DNA of 64,000 bases from Hsuehochloa calcarea (Eukaryota; Streptophyta; Magnoliopsida; Poales; Poaceae), in assembly GCA_036346395.1 (NCBI GenBank), contig CM070594.1, positions 28,057,385-28,121,384 on the forward strand. The letters are read 5' to 3'. Made by a program: the position numbers and the translations under genes. Each line of letters opens with the position of its first letter. Within the stretch, counting starts at the first letter, position 1. Below the pieces are notes generated by a model, which did not search any database, was not told the DNA's origin, and worked only from the letters and a program-made list of their open reading frames with translations. This document shows, in pieces, positions 10,229-22,200 of the stretch.

Positions 10229-13200
10229 CTGGAAGTATTAGTGTTAAACATTCAAGTGAGAATCACTTGCCCAAAAGAAGAACAAAATAGACAATGAGAA
10301 CATCCCAAAGAATTATAGACAGGTTATGTGCTCTGTTTTCCACTAGATAGTATCTGAGAATAAGGCATGCTAAACCAAAAACATAGAAAAGAAATAACTT
10401 GTTCAATCAGGTACACATCGAGATCCAGAAATACCATAATTCATAACTCTCAAGTTCAATAGAACCATATTCCAGATCTTGCAGCACAATTTTCTGTTGA
10501 AATCAGATTTATTTATTTTTTTAGAATAAGGGTGATTGTTTCACACCCCCAGCTGACCCAGGGGTCGATCTGGGTGGCCAGGTGCGCCTTCCCAAGCGCT
10601 TCCCACTGGAACACATCCCACCCCCTTTGTCGAAATCAGATGTGGCCATAAAATGATGTAGTTAGTATTACTCATTCCAAGCTCTATACGAGCTACCACT
10701 GAATGAAACAATAGCAACGTACTGAACAAATTAGGCTGCTGTATGAAAGTTTTTCTATTAATTCATACTAATATATAAACCTCTTATATGGACTGGAGTA
10801 ACATAGAATTGGTGAGGGCATCTCTAACACTTATACATTTCCTCCTATTGGTGGTGAATGGTGATACACATATTGATCTCCAAGCCATAAGTGAGGCTAC
10901 AAGTACAAGTGCAGAAGTGCATGTTGGTCCACCGACAAGAGCTAGAGCTAAACTTCTAAATCAACAGGTGCTTTTGTTTCTTAATGAATCTTCTGTTGTC
11001 ATTGATCATAATTGGGTGCTACCTCACGCAAATGCTTTGTGTATTCTCAGATTTGAACATTGTGAAGCCTTCGGAACCGAGAGGGACGCCGGAGCCAAAG
11101 CAATGGAGGAGAAGCTCATGGGGGACAAGCAAGGGAAGAGAAGCTCAAGAATCCAAGTCAAATTCGGAACTTCCACAAGCCCAACCGAAATCAAATTCGG
11201 AATCAACTCAGAATCAAATTCGGATTCGGAATTAGCATCAAATTCGGATTCGAACCAGCAGGACAGTCCGAGTAAAAGGTAATAACTTTCACAAACGGAG
11301 TTCGATTTGGGTGTTCTTGTGCTTGTTGGAAAGATAACTTCAAGGCCGATCCAATGGATCCTCTCTCGGTCCGAAATTCGTCTTGTGTAAAAAGATATGG
11401 CCGAAACAATATGACAGTTGTAAAATCAGAGTTTCCTTTTTTGTTTTTGATTGTGTCCGAATTGGAGGAGTTCTAATTCCGAAATAGAGTAGGAGTAGGG
11501 TCTCTTGGCCAGCTATGAGAAGAAGGGCACTATATATTGAGGGTTAAACCCTCATTGTAACCTCAGACCAGTTTATGCATAAGAATAGAAACATAGCTAT
11601 TGCTTGTTCTTTCGAAACCAGAGTTCATACGAGGACTTTGAGAGAGGACTAGGCAATCCATTGATTCGCTCTACAATTCAAGGTCAAGCCGCTGCTCCAT
11701 TCGAATTGGGACTTAGCGATCGCCGCTCGTAGTCTCGCGACGATCAACTATCCGGTGTGTTTGGGTGTATTCCGAAGAATTGAGGGTTCATGCATTGGCA
11801 CGAGTGTTCAGCTAGCGACATCGTCTACTTCACATCATTTATCCACGGTTCCTCACCGAGAAGACCGGCATCCCCGTATCAAGAATACTTTGGACTCACA
11901 ACAACTATATAATGGTCATCATAACCTGCTCACAATGATGAAAATATCAATGATAGATCAAGAGCTCTAAGCTAAACTTGCAAGCTGAAGATGGTTCCAT
12001 AATTACTAAGTACAGGTCTTTAAAATAAACTAGAGAACTCAAATAGCTAATGTGCTAAGATAACTATTTGCATTTCTCTACCACAAATTTTTATACCAGA
12101 AAAGTACAAACCCTCCACAGCAGACACTCACAAAACCAATAGTTAAACTCAATATGATCTTTCACTATTGTAACCCCGTCATAACATATGACATGCTTTT
12201 AGTCCAATTCCCACGCCAAGTACCATTACAAACAAGAAACTACAACATATAAGCTCTGGCTGGAAATTCGAAGATAAAATCAGAAGAGAGTCCACAATTC
12301 AGATTTCTAGTTGTACTTTCTCCATCTGGATGGACCACTTGATATTTGCAAAAAGATATAAGGATATATTACTACTGAATGACCAATGAAATATTCCAAC
12401 TATGAAACGCACTTTTGCAAAGCACTTTTTAATCTATGATCATTTGTTATCAACTAACGCTTAGCGTTTACATATCTAGTAAAGGGGATTCTCTTTGTTG
12501 GCACTAATCCTGACTTGCATATTGTTTTTAGTCTTGCATGAGTTGCATGTTGATAGGCACGTGATATGTTCACGCTGATCCTCCGTAGATGCATTCGTGT
12601 GTCATGTAGGCTGTGGTTAGTCCAAGTTTTTGCATGTAGAGTTAGTCGTTGCTTGTGATCGCATATGCGTATGTTGCAAAGACAGTAGTAATCGATCGAG
12701 TCCAGGAATAAGAGGATTAGCGCAAATTAGTTAGATGCATGCAGATTAGTGGAGCACGTTGTGGCGTGGTCGATGGTCGCCTAGGAGGAGCGATTCTTGC
12801 GCGAGTCGCGTGGATCATGCATGAGTGGCTCGTGGTCGCATGCATCGCCGCCGCTAGCCGTGCATGTACGCGAGGTTACATAAGCCGTAATCATCGCTTG
12901 TTTAGTGTTGTGAGTCACAATATAGAAAGCAAAAGGCATGCGCCGTCGCCGCTGCTCGTCGCCAAAATCTCTTGTGTGTTTGTGTACACTCAAATCGCTC
13001 GCGTGTATTGTGTTCATACCGCGTGAGTTTGATCCTGGTCGTAGCCTACATTTGGTATCGAGCTAGTGATGGCGCGCGATAGTCGCCGACAAACGCCAAG
13101 GAGTGGCATCCGGTGATCATGGTGGCGCCGGTATGCGACGCCCAACAGTAAGGTTGTCGCCATACATTATCCAATCGCCGAGCGACACGAACTACGGCGG

Positions 13201-16200
13201 GGTCGAAGATGAAGATCATCTCACGCCATCTTGGTGTGGGCAAGAATCAAGGGCGAGGTTGCCTGCGAGAAGAAGGACATTGAAGCTCAATGGCCTCCCA
13301 AGCTTCCTTCGCCGTGTCTTTGTCCGCGATAGCCATCATCACAGATCCGCACAGCTTGAGATATGGCAGTGAGAGCTTCAATGTCCTTCTCTTCTCCGCC
13401 CGACGACCCTTCGCCCTTGATTGCACACACCAAGATGGCGTAGGATGGTCTTCATCTTTACGGCCCACACGCCGTAGTTCGTGTCGCTCAGCATTGGATA
13501 ATGTATGGCGATAACCTTGCCTGCTGGACGTGCCGCCACCACGGCGCCACCATGATCACCGAGACTGCCACTCCTTGGCGTTTTGTCCGGCGACTCGTCA
13601 CGCGCCATCACCTAGCTCTGATACCAAATGTAGGCTACGGCCAAGGATCAAACTCACGCGAGGTATGAACACAATACACACGAGAGCAGATTTGAGTGCA
13701 CACAAACACACAAGAGATTTTGGCGACGAACGCCGGCGACGACGCACGCCTTTTTGCTTTCTATATTGTGACTCACAACACTAAATAAACTGATGATTAC
13801 ACGGCTTATGTAGCCTCACGTACATGCACACAGCTAGCAGCCCGGCCGGGTCGTACGCACGACCACGAGCCACTCATGCACGATCCACACGACTCACGCG
13901 CAAGAATCGCTCCTCCGAGCTGACCATCAGCCACGCCACAACGTGCTCCACTAATCCTGCATGGAGCTAACTAATTTGCCGCTAATCCTCTTATTCCTGA
14001 CTCACCGCCATCGCCAGGATCGCATATGCGTATGTTGCAGTTTGGGAGGCTTGGGAGGCCATTGAGAAGATGAATGTCGGCAAAGATCGAGTCAAGAAGG
14101 CGCGACTACAAGCATTGAAGAGGCAATTTGATCGCTTGTACATGGAGGATTCCGAAACTATTGCGGAATTCTCACCGAAGCTCACCATAATGGTGGGGGA
14201 GATGCATTCTCTTGGAGCCAAGGTGAAGGACAGTGTTGTTGTGAAGTTTTTCAGTGCTGTCCCTAACAAGTTTCTTCACATTGTTGGCACCATCGAGCAA
14301 TGGGGCGATGTGTCGAAGATGTCTGTGGCGGAGGCGATCAGGCGCTTAAGGGCATATGAGGAATCCTTGAAGGGCCGGCGACGGAATGTGAGGGCGAGCA
14401 TTTGTTGCTCACACGCACACAATGGGAGTCTCTCACTCAAAGAAAGAAGAACCACAACCGTGGCGCGGTCACGCAAGGTCAGCTGTGGTCGGAGTGGCGG
14501 GCGTGGCTGCGACGACGACGACTGCACGAGCAGCGACGACGACAATAGCGAGCGCAAGTCGAATGGCAAGAAAGGCAAGTGCTACAATTGCGGAGTTCGT
14601 GGGCACTTTGCTAGCGAGTGCCGCAAACCGAAGAAGAGGCGGCACTCCTCGCGACGGCCGACGACGAGCCATCCCTCCTGTGATGAAGTGTACGTGAATA
14701 ATGCCAGTCAAGATTAGGGGAGGCATTGTTGGCACTAATCCTGACTTGCATACTGTTTTTAGTCTTGCATGAGTTGCATGTTGATAGGCACGTGATATGT
14801 TCACGTTGATCCTCTAGGTAGATGCATTCGTGTGTGTCATGTAGGCTGTGGTTAGTCCAAGTTTTTGCATGTAGAGTTAGTCAGTGCTTGTGATCGGCAT
14901 ATGCGTATGTTGCAAAGACAAGTAGTAATCGATCGAGTCCGAGGAATAAGAGGATTAGCGGCAAATTAGTTAGTCGCATGCGTGATTAGTGGAGCATGTT
15001 ATGGCGTGGCGATGGTCACCGAGGAGCGATTCTTGCGCGTGAGTCGTGTGGATCGTGCATGAGTGAGTGGCTCGTGGTCGGGCGTATGACCACCGGCCGC
15101 TAGCCAGTGTGCATGTACGTGAGGCTACATAAGCCGTGTAATCATCAGTTTGTTTAGTGTTGTGAGTTACAATATAGAAAGCAAAAAGGCGTGCGTCGTC
15201 GCCGGCGTTCGTCGCCAAAATCTCTTGTGTGTTTGTGTGCACTCAAATCTGCTCTCGTGTGTATTGTGTTCATACCTCGCGTGAGTTTGATCCTTGGCCG
15301 TAGCCTACACTCTTGTGAAATAAAGATATACTATCCCTGCTATAACATATAATAAACTAAAAAACTGCAAGTTCTGGCTGAATATTAGAATAGAAAGTTG
15401 TACAACAGTCTGCACTGCACATTTATAATTATACTTTCTCCAACTGGATGAACCAGTCGCTATTTGCAAAACATATAAGGATAGGACTAATGAACAACCA
15501 ACGAAAGCTTCTGACATTGGTAAGTACTGTTTGCAAAGTGCTATATGAATCAATTATCATTTTCATAAACTATTATTAAGAATCTACATATCGAGTAAAG
15601 CAGTACATAGTAGGTGCAATATGCAGGAAACACCTTAAACTAGGGAAGAATAACACAGCCTATATATATATGTAACACCCCCCCCCCCTCAAATTCAAAC
15701 TCATGGTGGATCAACAACACTGAGTTTGAGGAGGAAAAGGTGGTGCTGAGCTCGTGTGTGCGCCTTCGTGAAGAAGTCTACCGGTCAAGTTCAAGGCACG
15801 TAATGAAGAGCCACAACTCGTCCTCGCAACTACGATCTCATATAGCAAGCATCAACGCCAATGTGCTTGGTGATTTCATGCTTTATCGATCTCACGCACA
15901 CCGACGCACTCAGGCCGCCGACAAAAGAGTGGTCGTACGGTAACATAGACACCAAAATCCTGAAGAAGCCACCGTAACCGAGTAACCTCAGCTGTTAACG
16001 ACGCCATAGCCCTCAACTCAGCCTCAGCACTCGAGCGGGAAACTGCTATCTGCTTTTTGGTCTTCTAGGCAATCAGAAAGGATCCAAGGGAAACACAACA
16101 GGCAGAAAAAGATTGACGATCGGAGTGATCACTAGCCTAAGTCGAATCAGAGTACACCTTGTGCTGCAAGGAGCTGGAGCAAGGAAAGAAAAAGCAACGA

Positions 16201-19200
16201 GAAATGGTGCCACGAAGATATCGAAGGACACGCAGTGATCAGAGTGAAGCCGAGCGGAGCCAAAACGAATTGGCTCGTAATGTGCACAGGTGAGAGATGT
16301 CGTTGAGTAATCTCAAGATAGACAAGACTACCAATAAGGTGACGGTAGCAAGTGGGATCCTCAAGGGGCTCTCCATCAGTGAGCCGGAGGTGAACTCCAA
16401 GCTCCATGGGAGTGTCCACTGTGCGCTGATCAGTAAGACAAGCGTGAGCAAGGTCTTGAATGTACTTCTCCTGTGAGAGGTAGTAGCCCTCAGGTTTAGA
16501 AGTGACCTCGATCCTAACAAAGTAGCGAAGTGGACCCATGTCAGACATCACGAACTTGTCATTGAGACGCTTCTTCACAAAAGCGATGTACTGAGGATCA
16601 TCGATGATCATATCATCAACATACAGAAGAAGAGTCCGACCACGAGGAGAGGAGAGGTGTGAACAAAGAGAGCTGGGTCATGGTCACTGGCGGTGAAACC
16701 GGCCTCAGTGACAACAGAGGAGAAGCACTCAAACTAGGCTTGAGGAGATTGCTTGAGCCTGTAGAGAGAGCGACGAAGACGACACACCATACCATCAGGG
16801 ACAAAATACATGGGGCAACTGCATGTACACCTCACGTAGCTCGCCATTGAGGAAGGCATTCTTAACATCCAGCTGAGAAATGGACCACTGGCGAACAGAA
16901 GCAACTGCCAAAAGGGTTCGAACAGTGGTCATATGAGCAACAGACGCAAAAGTCTCAGGCCACAAGACTAGCCTTATAGCGCTCAAGAGATCCATCGGAG
17001 CGAGTCTTAATCTTGTATATCCACTTGCACGTAATCGGAGTAACACCAGCAGGTAGGGGAACAAGATCCCAAGTCACGGTGCGCTCCAGAGCAACAATAT
17101 CATCAATCATCGCCACCGCCACTCTCGATGGGCAAGAATTTCACCAGAAGTCGAGGCTCAAAAGAACAATGACCGCAAACCGTAATGCTCAGGAGGCCTG
17201 ACAGCCCGACGATCACGAAGATCATACCTGGCAGGAGAAGCTGGAGCGGGACAGATCAAGGACGAGGTAGTGAAGGGAGTAGAAGGCTCAACTAGAGGAG
17301 GAGGAGACCGTGGACGGCAAGAGTAGTGCAAACGAAAACAGGAGATCTCAACAGAAGAGCCGGTAGGAACCTCCAAAGGAGGTAAAGAAACCGGAGGAGA
17401 TGGGAGGGATTGTGGTGAAGGAGACTGTGGTGGAGGAGACGGTGGGGACTGAGACGAAGGAGATGAGAGTGGTAAGACACGAACCGGAGGAGGCGAAGTG
17501 TCAGGAAAAGTCAAAAAAGGAAAGCGACTCAGCGGATGCAAAGCTGATGGCAGAGGAACAAAGATAGTAAGGGCGAGACTCATCAAAAGTGATGTCTCGA
17601 GTGATACTCATTCGTCGAGCAACAGGATCATCAAAAGTCACTTGTAACTACCCAATCGCCTCGTAACATCGCTCCCGTAAGTTTCTAATCGCCAATTCTC
17701 GCTTTGCTTTGTCTCACTCGAAGAGATGAGTTTGTTCAGTGAGCAAAGTCTCCGAACCTATCCTCTAGTCAGCCCGAATCTCAGGTCAAGATTCCCTTAA
17801 GGGGGGTAGTTTTTTAACATACCAATTTTTAGGGTTTTTTGAAAAAATTCAAAATAAAAATAACCATTTGATTTCTCTTGAGTTGTTAATATTAACTTGA
17901 AATTTTGGAAATTAAAATCAAATTAAATGACTAAAACAAACTTCAATTAATTCAAAACTTGATTTATTTGGGTTTTCTGGTATTTAAAGTCACTAAGTTT
18001 ATTTTAAGTCGTTTCTTGGATTTTTATGGTTTTTAAAAAAGGGTTTTTCCTTTTCCCAAAAAATTAAAATAATTTATTTGCAAACTTAATTACCAATGTT
18101 AAGTTGGAAATATTTTATTTAAGCCCATCATATCGCTGGGAATTTCTATGAATTTCTCCATAATTGTGGGAGCTTTAAAACTCTATCTAAAAATTCGCAA
18201 CCCTTCAGCCTTTTGAAACCATCTCTGCTTCGACCACCTCTCGCTGATCGCCTCTCGTCTTTGACCACTCTCGCCGCGCTTCACGGTTAACGGCGCGAGG
18301 CGCTTGACCTCGCGCGCACCTCCGCCTCAAGTGTCGCCATAGCTCTAGCGCCTCCACAAGCCGAATCTAGCCACCGCTCTTCCTCATACCGTCGATCACT
18401 CCGCCGAGCCTCGCCACTGAAACCGTGCGCCTTGGGTTTGCCTCGCTCCTCTCTCCCATTGCTACCTTCACCGCCGCTCGCCGTGGCGCATAGTGCCCAC
18501 GAGCCATTCGGCCCGAAGAGCCCCGTTGCTAGACTTCACCGCGCCGCCGCTTCAGGGGGTGGTCGAAACCTCCTTCCGACCAGGTGGTCAAGCTGACCAG
18601 TCGAACCTCCTTCCGACCTTGTGTTTTCAACTTCCGAGAGTCTGTTCTCTTTCGTCCGAGCTCCAATTCGAGTGATTCCAATTTCTAAATTCATCTAAAT
18701 TCAGTGTCTTTCTTTTGGTCCTAGTTTGGTAATTTTTGGATTTTATTTGGAATTATTGTATTTATTTGGCTCTTTTTACACGTGTAGATTCCGGCTTTTC
18801 TGAAGAATTCCTAGAACCATCTGCAGAAGCATCTCAAACCTTCAACGAAGGAAAGTCGTGGACCTTTGATCATATTGAACCCATTTTATAAAATTATATT
18901 GTTTATATCAAAATGCATTGCTAGTTTTATAATAACTACTTTCGGGAATGGTTAAATACCTTATTGTCATTATGACACCTTGAATAATTGCTATTGACAT
19001 ATTCCCTTGAATGATATGTACCCTTGAACACCTTAGGTTGGGTTAATTTTAGTTAGACATATTTTAGTACCAACTTGGGTATCGTATATGCTTTTAACCA
19101 TGCTTTAGCTATCCGAAGGGGTTCATGATCACATGTTCATAAATTATTAAACCTAACCTAATGATATATGAAATTGGTGTGATGTCATCACAGTAACTCG

Positions 19201-22200
19201 TGGTGCAAGGTCACAGTTGTGTCGATAATGGTGTGATGCCACTGTTATAAAATCTTGTGCCATGGCAGGGGTTATCATTGGCTTGGGTGAACAAAATGAT
19301 TTGTACTCGGGCAAGTGATCGTGCAATAAAGGGGTGCGCGAGGCAATGCGGAGGCACATTTTTGGGCGGGGGCACTTAGGTGCCCGAGGCACACGGGATG
19401 AGGTAGTCTCACCAATAGTAACTCAGACTTAACTTTGTGCGTTATTGATCCGGGTCATACCGCATAACCACAAGTCTATTTATGGGTAGACTCGCCAACT
19501 ATTTAGCAATGTTTTATTTCGCCTGCTTTGATTGATTATGGTGTAAGAGGGGCCAAAAGTGGGAAACCTTAGCGAGCAAAGATGAGTCAAAATGGAGCTT
19601 TTAAAAGCCTTGTGATAGTCTCTCCTTGATTCACATGTCTAAGGAAACGGTGTTTTTATCAAGATGATTATCTCTTGTAGGTCAAGTCAGAAACCTCTAC
19701 AAAGTGTTAAAACTATTCAATAATCGTGTCCCGGATATGGACAATGTTTGGTGATTTCACACGACGAGTAGATTTTCATAAAAATATTGGAATGATGGTT
19801 GCTGGCTGAACAGTGGTGTTCGCTAGTTATTTCAAAGAATTTGTTTACTTATGTACTTAATCTTTTAAATTATGCTCTTCAATCTATTTATCAGATTTAT
19901 CACAATATCGCTTCAGCAAACTAACTATAAAGCTATCCTTGTCAAGCCTTGCATGAATACTATTTGCATACATTTCCCTGCGACTTGCTGAGTACTTTAT
20001 ATACTCACGGCTATACGTCATTTGTTGATCAGTTCCCGCAGAAGAACCAGGGAACACAGAGTTCTACGAGGAATATTTTGAAGACTATGCGAATTAGGTC
20101 GCGTTCTCTACTCAATTGCTTGTGAGCATGTCGGATGACTATCACGAGTTGTTTCTTTCCGCTGCAAATTTACTCTATTGTCTTAAGTCTGCGTGGCAAA
20201 CTCAGAAGACTTGACCATAAGGCCATTTTGCTACTAAGTAATATTATTTTGTCTACTTCTTAGCTATCTTGTTGTATGGATATGATTTTATCGATGTTGC
20301 AAACTAAGTGACTAACTACTAATCATGGGACTAGTTCAAAATACACAGAGAGCTCGAGTCCAGCGACCCGGGGTCCCGACACCTAACCCTAACATGCCAA
20401 ATACCATGTTACAAATGGGCTTCATGTATTGCAAAGGGACCAATATATATAGATACATAGAAGTAGCAAATATTCAGAAAACACCCTAAACTAGGGAAGA
20501 ATAACATGCCTATATATATATATATATATATATATAACACCATTATGAATTATGAACTGAAGATATACCACAACACAGCAAAATCAATAAACTACAAGCT
20601 GCGCAATCTGCAACAATACTATCAAAATAAACTTCTGCTTAAATAAGGAAAAGTTAGCCAAAAGGAGAGTACAATTTGAACAAACTATATACAACAGCAC
20701 AAGTAGCTAATTCACTTATTCTGCAGAATTCTAAGGACTCACCTTCTGACTCCCACAAGTCAAATCTCACCAGCCAACTGTCTGAACCAGTCTGTGAGAT
20801 AACAAGTCTGTCCACCCATGCTCGGTATATTTTCCCTTGTTTGTCACCGTAACATGAACCCACTGCATCAATCGATGAATGGAGCGAACATTCAAGCCCA
20901 ACAGGATGAATAATAACTCCATTTGCATGCTAACACACACAATAAATAAATAGGAATTAGTTCAAAAGCTCGATAAAACAATAATAAGGCATTACTATGT
21001 GCATTTTCCAACAAAAATATCACATTTTCTCAAAATTAGAATGCTGTGGAAACTTTTTTAATAGATAGACATGCAAGGGGGAAGAATTACTCTTAAGCAT
21101 ATATTGGCTACAAGTTATATGCCAATGAAACGGGAGAGATAGAAAAGATTTTGACAAGTCACACAAGTTAACCAAATTATTTAATAAGAAAATCAAAGTA
21201 GGAGCAATGTACGTACAGTGATGTTTTTGAAGTACCGTATAACTGAATCAGAATTTGGAACCTCAGCCCTACGCCACTTCTCATAGAGAACATAGAACTT
21301 TACAACGGCATCTGTAGGCTTGAAAGAGTTCTCCTCAACATAAGGGAACTCCACATCTCTTGGAGAAATATTAGGTCCTAGTTTGAAGTGTCCAATAGCT
21401 TGAATAATACCAGCAGCACACCTCTCAGTTGCATGAATTATCTTAGGATTATCCTTCGCATTTTCTGCATACCACTGAAGTAATTCCTCTTGGGCATTGC
21501 TGACCTAAACATTTTCAAATATTGGAGTTGCAGTAAACTCATTTTAAAACATTCAGGCATAAACATTGCTAGATACTTCATGTATTGTATACTGACCATG
21601 ACTCCATGTACACCAGGGATACTGAATAATTCTGCATCATTACCGGAGTCACCGCAAACAAGAGTATTGTTGGGTGGTTTTCCACATGAGCTTAACTTCT
21701 TGAGCAAATACGCAAGTGCCTGACCCTTTCCAGCCCCTTGAGGTAATATATCAAGGTCCTGGCCACCACTGTATATTATTTTCACATCTAGCTGTTTACA
21801 AGAAGTAGAGCAATTAATCATAATATGAACTCAAAACATGCACGCTTCTTAAGAAGAAATTGCCCAAAACCAAACACAATTACATCAAAATGCATGCTGC
21901 CTCACCCCACGTTTCTCCAACTTCTCGGAGAGAGACTTTATCACATCCTGAGCACTCTTCTTGTCAACATAAAAGCTGACCTTATGCGGACGCAGTTCTG
22001 TCTCTGACTGTATCCATGCAAATGTACAACAATAAAGCACTATCAGTTTAGTAGCAATCAAAATGAATATAATCTAAGAGAGCAACCATGCAAGTAATCA
22101 AACATGCCTGAAGCTTCAGCTCAGAAAAGTTAGCTGTCTCCTCAATAACAATACTCCTGTCCCACTTATTATTCAGATATTCCTCCCAGCCATCATCAGG

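Larger units (their letters stand above)
12496..15309 (+). mobile_element. Gag-only, non-autonomous Ty1-copia element with internal palindrome
   Basis: Paired LTRs (12496-13050 and 14727-15309) begin TGTTGGCACTAATCC and end GTAGCCTACA. The 5-bp target duplication CTCTT (12491-12495 and 15310-15314) is intact. A copia-type primer site follows the left LTR and a purine-rich tract (AGGGGAGGCAT) precedes the right one. Only gag is encoded: protease, integrase, reverse transcriptase and RNase H are all absent, so it depended on another element. An inverted block of partial LTR plus primer site plus gag start (about 13285-14003) lies inside gag. It sits in the SPP intron, antisense to SPP. Confidence 0.93.
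15604..20539 (-). mobile_element. Minus-strand Ty1-copia, truncated, interrupted by a gypsy LTR
   Basis: The right end is a short LTR (20407-20539). On the minus strand it begins TGTTATATATATA and ends TTGTAACA, followed by a mutated primer site TGGTATTTGGC. The left end (about 15604-15677) matches about 75 bases of that LTR ('aaactagggaagaataaca', TA repeat, TGTAACA). A run of 11 C at 15678-15688 is the minus-strand polypurine tract. Between them lie a copia pol fragment (15690-17650) and a plus-strand gypsy 3' end plus LTR (about 17650-20381). Gag, protease and most of integrase are gone. It lies within SPP intron 6, in the same direction as SPP. Confidence 0.75.

Noticed and set aside
15661..15689. 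TA repeat followed by a run of C, considered as an assembly gap or simple repeat
   Set aside because: It is explained as the end of a copia LTR (TGTAACA) followed by that element's minus-strand polypurine tract.
20743..20863. Read-through ORF past SPP exon 6 (ending ...VVYSLFKLYSPFG), considered as the true C-terminus
   Set aside because: The frame crosses a strong donor (AAG|GTGAGT), and the in-phase exons at 10228-10182 and 10046-9957 encode the conserved SPP C-terminus instead.
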